A stretch of 64,000 nt of DNA from the NCBI RefSeq assembly GCF_025698545.1, contig NC_068569.1:11222001-11286000 (forward strand), in the 5' to 3' direction. The notes below the pieces were generated by a model. The model was not told where the DNA came from, did no database searches, and worked only from the letters and a program-made list of their open reading frames with translations. Origin of the DNA: Gossypium raimondii. Lineage: Eukaryota; Streptophyta; Magnoliopsida; Malvales; Malvaceae. Numbering within the stretch: the stretch's first letter is position 1; each line of letters starts with the position of its first letter. Shown here piece by piece: positions 10,950-20,937 of this stretch. The translations under genes were made by a program, and so were the position numbers.

Positions 10950-11540
10950 AAATCATTTAATCTTCCAATGGAAGAAAAATGCACGGGATTTCGATTTTTC
11001 ATAATCCAAACACCGCATCTCCTCGGTAACATTAATTAGTCCTTCATTCTGCAATTCGAGGAGATGTTTATAAGCAACCCTTGCTCCCATTCGTTCTGCA
11101 ATGATTGCATTGGCAAATACGTAGAGGCCAAAATCCAGGAAAACATAGCAATGGTTAAATGCCCTGATGTATGTGAACTGCAATGCTGCTTTTGAACCAC
11201 AATTTTGCCGTTCGATTGTTCCTGTACAAGTGTTCGACCAATGGGAGAACGCGCTTTGCGAATTGCTGGTTCTCGGGTCGCAGAGGTTTTACTGCCCTTT
11301 CTAGGATTGCTCTGCCATGTTAGTGGATGATGGAGGGTCTGATGTTGTGATGAAATCAGAGCGTCCGAAATCCGAATTGTCATAGGCTGTTCTGCGCGCA
11401 ATGCAGGGTCGCATGGCATGCCGGAATCTCGTGCAGCGAGTTCCGAAATCTGGGGATGGCGAGAGACCGAGGGAAGATATTATGGTGATGTAGTTGGGTA
11501 AGATCAAGAAGTGGAGAAGATGTTCGGATTTTCTGACTTC
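10950..11540 (-). pseudogene. Frameshifted protein-coding remnant, unidentified
   Basis: The minus strand is GC-richer than its surroundings and shows protein-like sequence that hops between frames. An upstream part reads FGTRCTRFRHAMRPCIARRT. A middle part reads RPENQQFAKRVLPLVEHLYR and goes on NNRTAKLWFKSSIAVHI. The third part, up to about 11180 in another frame, reads GLYVFANAIIAERMGARVAY and then KHLLELQNEGLINVTEEMRC. No introns are evident, so it may be a retrocopy or a decayed gene. An Arg/Ser-rich start would fit an organelle-targeted protein, but I do not recognise the family. Confidence 0.45.
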
Positions 11541-12059
11541 GGCAGATCTTCTCTGTATAAGATTTCCCAAAATCCTAACAATTTTAAGAAAAATGAAAAA
11601 ATTATGCATAAATTCTGATTCAATATACAATTTGACTAGTGATTTTTTTTATTTTGTATAATTATACTCACAGAATTTTTATTTTGATTTATATGTATAC
11701 ATGATTTTTTTTTGGTTCAATTGTAGACATTTAAAGAAATGAATACATATATTTATTTTCTTTATATTGGATTAATATAATTTTTGTGTACGTAATATTG
11801 TGTAATTCAAGAATGTTATTAGTGATTTGTGAAAATTGAATCAAATTAAAATTTCATATATAAAATTGTTTAAAATCAAAATTTATGTATAACATTACAT
11901 TTTAGATTAAATTAATGTATAGTTTCGATATTTATCCCATTATTTTTTTGTTTTATACCATAAGGCTAAGAGGAAGATTTAATTATAGCCATTTTATAAA
12001 TCAACAAAATTTTTAAAGAAAATTGTTATTAAGCCTCGTACAAGTTTATAGTTGGAAGT
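11541..12059. other. AT-rich intergenic DNA
   Basis: Strongly AT-rich with no coding potential and no clear element ends. Confidence 0.4.
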
Positions 12060-12725
12060 TTATGCTTAATATAACATTTGGTATATGAATTTGACTTAAT
12101 TTGGTAAGTTTTTTTATTCAATTTGGTACTTTAATTTGATATTTTTCTTAATTTGGTGTCTAAATTTTTTGGTACCTAAATTTGTTACATGTTAAACAAA
12201 TTATTTTAATATATTAATAGTGCTAATTTTATGAGGTAGCAAAAATAATTAATGTATGATCAACATTTGGTGAAATTGAGGCCTTTGTGAAGACCAGGTC
12301 ATGCTTTAATCATTTCTACTATTAATTGTCAAAGTCATCTCAATCCCAATAAAAAAAAGTAAAATTTCAGCATATTGTTTAGAGAAACAAAGAAAACTCC
12401 AAATAAATCTAGCTGTTCTTGCCATTAAATTCCACGTATTTGCCATATGTTGATCGTACATCATTAATGATTTTTGTTCCCTCGTGAAAACTAAAACGGT
12501 TAAAAAAGTTATATAACATTTAACAAATTTAAGTATCAAATTAGACAAGAAAAAAGAGCTTAATTACCCAATTAGAAATAAATTGTCATGTAAGGGTACC
12601 AAAGTGGACAAAAAAAAGCCTAAGTGTCAAATTAGGAAAAATGTTAAATTTAAATACTAAATTAAAGTAAAAAAAGCTTAAATATCAAATTAAGAAAATG
12701 TCCTGACCAAATGTTATATAAAACC
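12060..12725. mobile_element. Foldback (inverted-repeat) element
   Basis: The left arm (about 12065-12190: ATATAACATTTGGT, TTAATTTGGTA, TTTAATTTGATATTT) recurs inverted in the right arm (about 12560-12725: ATTAAAGTAAAAAAAGCTTAAATATCAAATTAAG...ACCAAATGTTATAT). Arms are imperfect, about 130-160 bp each. No transposase reading frame. The target duplication was not resolved. Confidence 0.6.
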
Positions 12726-15090
12726 TTTATTTTTGTATATGGTGTAAATAATAGAATTTTTTAATTAATTTTAGGAGTAATTTATATTTTAGGTCTTTTA
12801 AGTAAGTAATAATTTAAAAAAATTAAAATTATATCAGTAGTTTTAATCATTAGTATCAACTTTTATATTGGTTACAAACTTTAAAATTTATTAATTTGCA
12901 GTACAAAACTTGTATAATTAATAAATTAGTTCACTTTTGCTAATTTAGTTAAGTAATTCTTATGAAATATTGACTTAAAGTGCTTAACTCCATACAAAAT
13001 CTATTTTGACAATAAAAACATACTAAGACAATTTTATATTAAAAATATTAACAAAATTAGTATAAATGATTTGATTTGTTAAGAATAAGATTAATGAAAT
13101 TAAAGAATTTCGACTTGTAAAAAATTAATCTTAAATTCAATAGTCTAAAATGTTAAGAAGTGAGAGACAACTCGTATAAAGGTAAAGAGTCATTAGTAAT
13201 GATGAGAGAGTGCTTAGAGGAAGTTTGGAAGAGTGTCGATAGTTTTTGCTATACTTGGACTCTTCTTGAAGATAGATTGAGTTTGTACGGCGAAAGAGCT
13301 TGGAGCTAGGCACGGGCCCTGTTAGAGTCTTGGCAGATATTATAGGATGTTACAACAGAAGTTTTTGGGTAAACTTTGATGACATATCTTCCCCATTCAC
13401 ATGTGATGTCCTGATTGAAGTGTGGTTGAGTAAAATAAAAAATTAGTATTAAATTAAAAAAAATATGATTACTTGAAACCAACTGAATTTTATTTTTATT
13501 TAATTTATAATTAATTTTATTTTATGATATAAAAACATTTCATATTTAAAGTAGCGCAAATAATTAAAATTCTAAATAAAAAATGTTTTTTAAATATCAC
13601 GTTATTTTTATTTACTTAAAAAATATAATTTTAAAAATATTTATGAGAAAGAGCCACAATCAATGAGAATTATGATAGATTATTTGAAAAATAAAAAGAA
13701 ATTCAACGACGTGACACCTAGTACATGCAAAGTAATAAATTGTTTTCATGATTAACAACAAAAAGAAAAAGAAGAGAAAGGAAAGAGTAGTTTTAATTAT
13801 AATAAAGAAAATGAAAAGCACATGAAAGCAGAGCCTGCTGCAAATGAAATAAGATAAAATGGAAATCAAAGGTCGGTAAAATAAGTCATAGTAGCAGCCA
13901 ATCACAAAATTTGTTTATGCGGAGCACTCACTCTAATAATTAAGATGGATACCTTCATTAATTTGAAAAAGTAAATATAAAGACAAAATTAGGCTCCTAA
14001 TCTTTTAGCACTTTGGTTATTAATTAGCCATTACTCGCCACCTCCTTTATCTGCCTTTTACTTCTGTGTCCATAGTTTTTATCCTTTCGTCATTAAAATT
14101 TTCTCGTACAATTGCAGCACACATGCCTATTGCTATTCTGTAGCCATCTGACTTACACTCAGTTTTTCACCCAAAGAGTCAAATGCCAATGCCAGGCCTA
14201 TTTCCAATTTACTCATTAATAGAAATTGTTTTGCAAAAAATAAAATAAAATATAGTGTAACTTTTAATCTTATATTGTTAGTTAAAAGATGAAATAATCC
14301 CACATTGTTTAGGAATAAACTGCAAACCTATTCATGAGTCTATATATACACATGTCTCATATCTCAATTTACTTAAGAAAATAAGAGAAATGAGATTATA
14401 GGTCTATATAAAGTATTAATTGGTGGCACCTTAAAAAAAATGGTGTTGCCACTTTAGATTTTTATAAAGATTTATTCTTGTAAATTTTTAAAAAAATTGG
14501 TCTATGTTTATAATTTTTTTTTAAAAATGACCATTTTTAAAAATTTAATCTGAGAGCGGGCAAAAGTGCGCCCACGTTAGTGTGTTTTTGCACACAGGGT
14601 AAAACGCTTTCACGTCAATGCGTTTTGTGTTGACATGGCAAAATCGCTCCCCCAAAGGCACGTTTTGCTGAAATTTCACCGCTCTCATATAGACGCGTTT
14701 TATCATTTTCGGCCATTTTCAGTAAATAATAAAAAGATTAGTCTATTTCTGTGAATAAAGTTAGAAATGGGACTTTATAAGTAAAATAGTCCTTTTCCCC
14801 TCTAAAATCAGTCACAGGCGCACTATGCGAGTATCCAGTAATATTGCAGCCTTTTCCGTAAATATTTGCAACTTTCTACAAACTTTACAGCATTTTCATT
14901 ACTCAATCATCACAGCCATCGCTGCGGTCGTTTTCATATTTGTTTTACACCCTGCATCTCTTGATGTCTGCATACATGCATACATGCATAAATACATATT
15001 TAAGAGGTAGTTGAGATTCTTCTCAAACGCCAAGAAGGGTAGATAACACAGTGAACCCCGAACAAACACCGCCCTTTCCCTTTCTGGTCC
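12726..15090. other. Long AT-rich intergenic stretch
   Basis: No gene found. It includes a patch at 14400-14720 with repeated GCGTTTT/AAAACGC words and a 'TGGTGGCACC' start, which looks like an unclassified dispersed repeat, and a short ATACATGC tandem (about 14970-14990). The 13200-13400 patch has mixed composition but no sustained frame. Confidence 0.4.
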
Positions 15091-15099
15091 ATATATAAG
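15091..15099 (+). promoter_or_regulatory. TATA box of the MYB gene
   Basis: ATATATAAG about 65 bp upstream of the MYB start codon, which would put transcription start near 15125 and leave a leader of about 35 nt. Confidence 0.6.
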
Positions 15100-15160
15100 C
15101 ATTAGTGGATCCAAAGGAATTTTATCCACGCTCCCGTGAAAAAATCTGGGCCACTAAAGA

Positions 15161-15822
15161 ATGGAGAAAAATTTGTCACTTAAGAGATTCGATGTCAACA
15201 AGGGAGCATGGACAGCTGAAGAAGATAGAAAATTGGCTGAGGTTATTGCAGTTCATGGTGCTAAAAGGTGGAAGACAATTCCAACCATAGCAGGTAAAAA
15301 CATTCTGAGTGTCACTGTATATAGCCTACACGTCGGCTGAACTGAAGTCTGTTTCCTATTTTGTTTATTGCAGGTTTAAATAGGTGTGGTAAAAGTTGCA
15401 GGCTGAGATGGATGAATTATCTTAGGCCTAACATCAAGAGAGGAAATATATCAGACCAAGAAGAGGACTTGATACTTAGGCTTCATAAACTCCTTGGGAA
15501 CAGGTGGTCTTTGATTGCAGGAAGGTTACCAGGAAGAACAGATAATGAGATCAAGAACTACTGGAATTCTCATTTGAGCAAGAAAGTGAACCAGAAGGAG
15601 AAACACAGTGGAGCATCAGCTAGGCAAGGCTGCAAATTTGCTCAACAGAGATTGGTGGAGAACGCCAAAGAACAAGTGAGAGAAGAGAATACATCTACTG
15701 GATTTGAGGAGTCGAATATAAGCTTCGATGTGGATGACTTCTTTGATTTCTCCAAAGTGGATACCCGGAACTTTGAATGGGTGAACAGGTTTCTTGAAGT
15801 TGACGACGGTTTTAAGTTTTAA
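15161..15822 (+). CDS. R2R3-MYB transcription factor with bHLH-interaction motif
   Basis: Two exons, 15161-15293 and 15374-15822, GT-AG intron, 193 aa. R2 spans about residues 14-64 (KGAWTAEED...[15 protein letters not shown]). R3 spans about 67-115 ([15 protein letters not shown]...[15 protein letters not shown]). Residues 76-95 fit [DE]Lx2[RK]x3Lx6Lx3R exactly, the signature for binding R/B-type bHLH proteins in MYB-bHLH-WD40 complexes that control flavonoids, trichomes and root hairs. The acidic C-terminus ([19 protein letters not shown]) looks like an activation region. The first intron is at the usual MYB place, but the second intron common in R3 is absent. The closest relatives I can name are TT2/WER/GL1/MYB82-like proteins; the subgroup is not settled. 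Confidence 0.93.
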
Positions 15823-16454
15823 CTGAAACTTTATGGATGGAACCCCAAGAGCTTTTTGTTGTTTGTTTATCTTCTATCATCATGATTCATGAATTTGATG
15901 CAATCCATGTTAATATGTAAAACCTTGTTATCTATCCCTGAATTTGGCTACATACGTGTTTTGTGTCGGCTATATGCCCTAGTTGCCGACATAGTGAAAC
16001 TGTAGCACAGACTCTTGTTATTGGTGTCAATCAATTAGACCAACAAGTTGAACCCCGTACTATTGTTGGCTAATATAGCAAAGAGACTTCTGGAAAAATA
16101 AACAAAAAGGGAGTCTTCTTTCATCTCACAATAACATTCATATGGTAGCTAGCAAACAAAAGAACTTTGGTTTAGACCATTACCGATTCGATTTTATCAG
16201 TCAGTCTGCTGAGCCAATATGATGACCCGTTGGCATTTGGTTCATTACATTCTCATGTAAAATCCGACCTCGAAAGCTAAACTGTAAGGTGGAGAGAGAA
16301 CCTATGTATATGTATAGGCCAGTTTCGAGACATAAACAATACTCAACTTTCAAATATATGCATTTTCAAAAGCTAACTTGTAAAATGGAGAGAGTCTAAT
16401 ACAACATATAAACCACTCAAGTAACAAGGCAAAAACAATACTGAACTTCTAAGG
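15823..16454. other. 3' flank of the MYB gene
   Basis: Contains the MYB 3' UTR. No second gene; short open frames near 16373 overlap LINE-derived DNA. Confidence 0.4.
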
Positions 16455-17540
16455 ATGAAAAAGATTGTATTGTACAGAAAAGTGGGCATCGATTCCTGTT
16501 GTTGTTCCAAGTTTTCCATATTCCCCCCCACTTTTCCCTTCCTTTCTAGGGGCAGATTTAGTGCAAGATGAGTACACACTAGATAACCTTAAAATGTCTG
16601 GAAAGCAGTCTTGCGGAGACTTAATCCATGCTTTAGTGGATAGGATTGGCTTTTTTCCCATCCCCATCTATTCCAAACTCCCTTTTACACGGCCTTTTCC
16701 CTTTGTCTCTTTGTTAGGACTATTTTGATGCCCTGCAAATTTAAATCCTTTCTACGACAACTCAACAACAACAACAAAAACACTGCCAAAAGGCGAAAAG
16801 CTACCACGGTGAACTTACGAGCAAGATGATAATTTCATTCATGAAAGATTTCATCTAGGACAAGGGGTGATATCTGACACGCACACACACACACACACGT
16901 GTTTTTCATCATCTTAAATTGTTTTGGAGCTGAATTTCAGTAGTACGGATTTTTATCATTTAGCTATACTCTCCCATGCTGGTTGTTTGATATATTGATA
17001 GTGGAGGTGCTGCATATCTGATCCTTGTCAAGTTTCATGATTTATGATTGCTTCAATTTAGTTTCAAACTATGCATCCCCTTGTGAAATTTTCTTCTTAT
17101 GTCTCCTTCTCCATCTATTGCACATACCACGGCAATGAGTTCCTTTTGATTTTGAGAGCCAATCTGAACAAGAGAATAAGCCGCGTTATTAGCACCACTA
17201 TGTGTCCAATAGAACGACAACTGCTGAAACTACTCTTTTAGCATCAAACTATCATTAACCAACATACTTATCTGAGATACATCATCCAAAGAACATGTCA
17301 AAACATTCACAACCACTTGATAATTCGATTCAATCATAACATTCTCTACACGTAATAACTTTAGCCACGAAAGAGCCTCCCAAATGGCAAACGCCTTAGC
17401 TAAACAATAATTTAAAAGCGCTTTTTAAAAGCCAGAAAGACACCTAATCACGTGACCTCAACTATCTCGGATAATGGAAGCAAACCCCACTATACCATCA
17501 TGTTCTTAACTACAAGCATCGACATTAAACTTAAATAGGC
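16455..17540 (-). mobile_element. LINE 3' end with RNase H domain, copy A
   Basis: Read on the minus strand, the 5' part (about 17540-17150) encodes a decayed plant-LINE-type RNase H domain: KFNVDAC near the start, VGFASIIRD, LAKAFAIWEALSWLK, VMIESNYQVVV, then GANNAAYSLV. At least three in-frame stops interrupt it. A non-coding tail of about 650 bp follows, ending near 16455. The tail matches copy B at 17562-18240 along its length. An (AC)n microsatellite sits in it at about 16879-16899. Dead copy; the 5' part of the element is missing. Confidence 0.7.
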
Positions 17541-17561
17541 TCGTGGGAGTTTTTGAAAATG

Positions 17562-18240
17562 ACAAAGATTGTTGTACAGAATCATGGCAATCTATTCCCG
17601 TTGTTTAAACTTTTCCATATTCCCCCTTTCCCCGTGTTTTATAGGGGTGGCTTTAGTGCAACATGAGTAGATACTAGATAGCCTGCAAAGCAGTCCTGAC
17701 TCCTGCGGAGACTTAGCCGGTGCTTTAGTGGAAAGATTGGCTTTTAGTCCCATCCCCATCTATCCCAAACTACTCTAAGCCAGTTTTTATCACCTTTTCC
17801 CTTTGTCTCTTTTTTTGTGTGTTACTTTAATGCCCCTGCAAATTTAGATTCTTTCACCGAAACTCAACACAAAAACACTGTCAAAAGACAAAAGCTACCA
17901 GGGTCAACCTTACCAGCAAGATAATAATTTCATTCATGGAAGATATCTGCTAGGACAATCACACACGGGTTTTTCATCATCTAAAATTGTTTTGGAGCTG
18001 AATTTTAGTAGTACGGGTATTAATCATTTAGCTACACTCTCCCTCTCCCATGCTGGTTGTTTGATATTCATAGTGGGGCTGCTGAATATCTCATCCTTGT
18101 CAAGTTTCATGATTTACGATCGCTTCAATTTAGTTTCAAACTATGCATTCCCCCTGTGAAAGTTTTCATCTTATGTCACCTTCCCCGTCTATTGCACATA
18201 CGGCAGCAATGGGTTCCTTTCGAATCCAAGTGCAGAAAAC
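17562..18240 (-). mobile_element. LINE 3' tail, copy B
   Basis: A second copy of the same LINE tail in the same orientation, directly upstream (minus-strand sense) of copy A. It begins inside the end of the RNase H domain (PIAAVCAIDGEGDIR against LIAVVCAIDGEGDIRRK in copy A). By eye the two are roughly 80-85% alike. Either two 5'-truncated insertions side by side or a tandem duplication. It is followed at 18249-18265 by a run of T. Confidence 0.65.
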
Positions 18241-19299
18241 TGAAAAGCTTTTTTTTTTTTTTTTTAATATTTACTATTACAAACATGAATACAAATATAA
18301 ATACAGTTAAATAGAAACAAAACCTATCTATGACATATTACTTATTAGGATTAAAAACACCGAATCACAAATACACATAATCAACCCAACACGACACTAT
18401 TAAAGAGGAAATGGCTTCTTTAACGTAGGAGGAAAACGGGGATCAAGTGACAAAAAAAAAACGAGAGGTTAAATTAAAGGATATGAAACAATGAAGGCCG
18501 CATGTCGGCCCATATTAGTCGGTAGTTAGCTTTTTATAAAATTGATACTAAGTTTTCGCATCAGATATTCATGGGCCATGTATTGGGCCTGAAATCCAAT
18601 ATAAGCATCAAAATCCCCAGCCCCCTTAAAAATAATACAAGGAAATACACATACATGCTAACATATTTGTGTAATATAAATTGAATTATGTGTTTTTCAA
18701 AAAAATTCAATAAAATTAATCAATACAGTAATAAAATTAAATTTTATTACACTAAGTGAAAAAATATTTTACGCTAAACATATTTGCTTTTAAATTATAT
18801 TTAATAATAAATTTAAATGGAGTGATAACTCTTAATATTATTGAACACGTATTTGATAATTAAATTTGTAAATATCTTATTTAATAATAATATAAAAGTA
18901 TGAAAAGATAAAATGATATCATAATAATTTTAATTTTAATTATAAAATAATATTTTTAATTTAAAATAACCTACCCAAACCAAACTTAAAACTATAATAA
19001 ATCTGGATTAAAAATTCAGAGAAAATTAGGGAAAATAAACATCAACTTAAAATTTCAAAATTCTCAACTGATTGGGATTTATTTATTTATTTAGTTCTAA
19101 ATGTACAACATTTTGTGAGATACTCATTTTATACAATACTTCTAAATTGTTTTAGTAATTATTGCACTGTAAATGTTATTCTACCTGGCAATCTAAAAAT
19201 ATAGTAAAGTACAGCAGCAGCCAGCAGGCGAAGTAAACGAGGAGAGGACAAATAAAACCAGATTTTTTTTTCAAAAAAAAGAAAAGAAAAAAAAGAGAG
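18241..19299. other. AT-rich intergenic DNA upstream of the ELF4-like gene
   Basis: Poly-T tract at 18249-18265, then AT-rich DNA. No coding region. The last few hundred bases are presumably promoter of the gene at 20593. Confidence 0.4.
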
Positions 19300-20592
19300 G
19301 TAAAAGTGAAAAACTCTGCCTAACCGGTCTTTAAAAGTCTAGAGAAAGAGACAAAACATAGAGAGAGAGAGCAACCAACATTACAACAACGTTAATAGAG
19401 AGCATATCAATCAAATTCATCAAATCTTTCATTCTTATATTCTCTTTCTTTCTTGGTTTCATGTCTTCAGGGCCTTTGTGTTGAATCTAATCCAATCTCT
19501 GCTATCTTTCTCAGCCATCTCTCCACAAGCAATAAGAAGAAGATTCCATCCCAATCTTTTCTTAAAGACTACCCATATCTTCTTCTTTTTTGTCAGAAGA
19601 AAAAAATATATCAGAATCCCATATTTTGCTGAAGAAGAGATTCCAATTCTGCTGGTTTTTACCCCTCGACATGTCCTGTTGTTTCAAGGTAAATATGGAA
19701 AATGCATATCAACCCAGATTTTGGTATTCTTTGTTTATGTTGTTTTAAACTTTTTAATGGTACTTAAATTTTTTTTCCTTTTTTATGTTGATATAATAAT
19801 TATACACTTACCTGCCTTATAAGGTGACCTCTTTTTTTGAGGGAAATGGGTATCTCTTTATAACTCTATTTTTGGAGCAACAGCCGAAGAAATTGCCCCC
19901 TAGTTCCTTACAGTCTCTTCCCTTTTTTACACCAAAGATTTGTTTCTCTTTCCTTTTTTTTAATGATGTGTTTTTAGATTAGGGGTATGATTTTGTTGGG
20001 GTCTCTCAAAATAAGAACTTGGGTAAAAAAGTTGATTTTTATGGACAAAGGAGTGATTTTCCTTTTAAACAACAAAACAAAACAAAACAAAACAAAACAG
20101 AACAGAACTTTTTTTTTTTGTTTTGTTTTTTGTGATTAATACATTGCCTCACATGCGCGCACACACACACACACTCTGAATCTCTGCTTGGTTGCTAAGA
20201 AAGGTGGAGAAAAGCAAAAAGGAAAATCCTTTTGCAGTCATTTTATCCAAAGCCAAGCTGTTAAAACTCTTTGACTTTTCTTCCTTTGGTGAGATGTTCT
20301 CCCTCCCATTAGTCCCAATTAGAAAGTTAAGGTCTTAAAACTGTAGTTTATCTTTCTTTTGCATTCATTTTCTTCAGCAACCAAATAGAGAGACTATATA
20401 GTTCCTTGCCTTTCCATGTTGCATTTTAATTTATTTTTTCCCTATAGTAATTGTCTGTATTAGAGATTATTAGATTAACAGTAATGAGTGCCATCATAAC
20501 TTGTTATCCTTTTCTTTGCCTTAATTTGGATGTGCATTATTATTGTTGTTGTTTTCATGCAGGGTTGATTGAAGTGAGAAGTAACTGTTGGA
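19300..20592 (+). promoter_or_regulatory. 5' UTR and 5' UTR intron of the ELF4-like gene
   Basis: A GA-rich leader (GAGAGAGAGAG near 19365) is followed by a probable leader intron. The donor is TTTCAAG|GTAAAT at 19689 and the acceptor TTTCATGCAG at 20562, leaving 30 nt before the ATG. The intron (about 870 bp) carries an (AAAAC)n run at about 20066-20100 and an (AC)n run near 20160. Long leader introns are common in this kind of regulatory gene and may enhance expression (inference). Confidence 0.55.
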
Positions 20593-20937
20593 ATGGAAGG
20601 TGATATATGTTCGAGTTTTGGTAATGGAGGTCAAGTGGATGGCAAGGTTTTGCAAACATTTCAAAAGAGTTTTGTTCAAGTTCAAGACATCCTAGACCAA
20701 AACAGGCTGCTAATCAACGAGATTAACCAAAACCATGAGTCAAAGATCCCAGATAACTTGAGCCGGAATGTGGGGTTAATTAAAGAGCTGAATAACAATA
20801 TTAGAAGAGTAGCTGATCTCTATGCTGACCTCTCCAGCTCTTTCACCAGGTCGATGGAAGCTTCGTCCGAAGGCGATTCGGCCGGGATGTACGAACCTGA
20901 TGGAAAAGCTAGTCAGAAGAGAATTAGATCTGGGTAA
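20593..20937 (+). CDS. ELF4-LIKE protein (EFL3 type), circadian clock family
   Basis: Single coding exon, 114 aa, the usual size for ELF4-LIKE 2/3/4. Nearly the whole protein is the ELF4 (DUF1313) domain, about residues 15-90: a helix with LQTFQKSFVQVQDILDQNRL, then INEINQNHESK, then RNVGLIKELNNNIRRVADLY. The tail DGKASQKRIRSG matches what I recall of Arabidopsis EFL3 (DGKANQKRFRSG). ELF4 itself acts with ELF3 and LUX in the Evening Complex that represses clock genes at dusk. ELF4-LIKE proteins are related, but their roles are less well known. Expression timing cannot be read from the sequence. Confidence 0.93.
   Translation: MEGDICSSFGNGGQVDGKVLQTFQKSFVQVQDILDQNRLLINEINQNHESKIPDNLSRNVGLIKELNNNIRRVADLYADLSSSFTRSMEASSEGDSAGMYEPDGKASQKRIRSG

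Noticed and set aside
14536-14720. GC-richer patch with repeated GCGTTTT words that might be coding
   Set aside because: No frame stays open and the word repetition points to a dispersed repeat.
19478-19822. 114-codon open frame before the ELF4-like gene
   Set aside because: It crosses the donor of a leader intron and is rich in poly-T-encoded Phe; it is 5' UTR and intron sequence.
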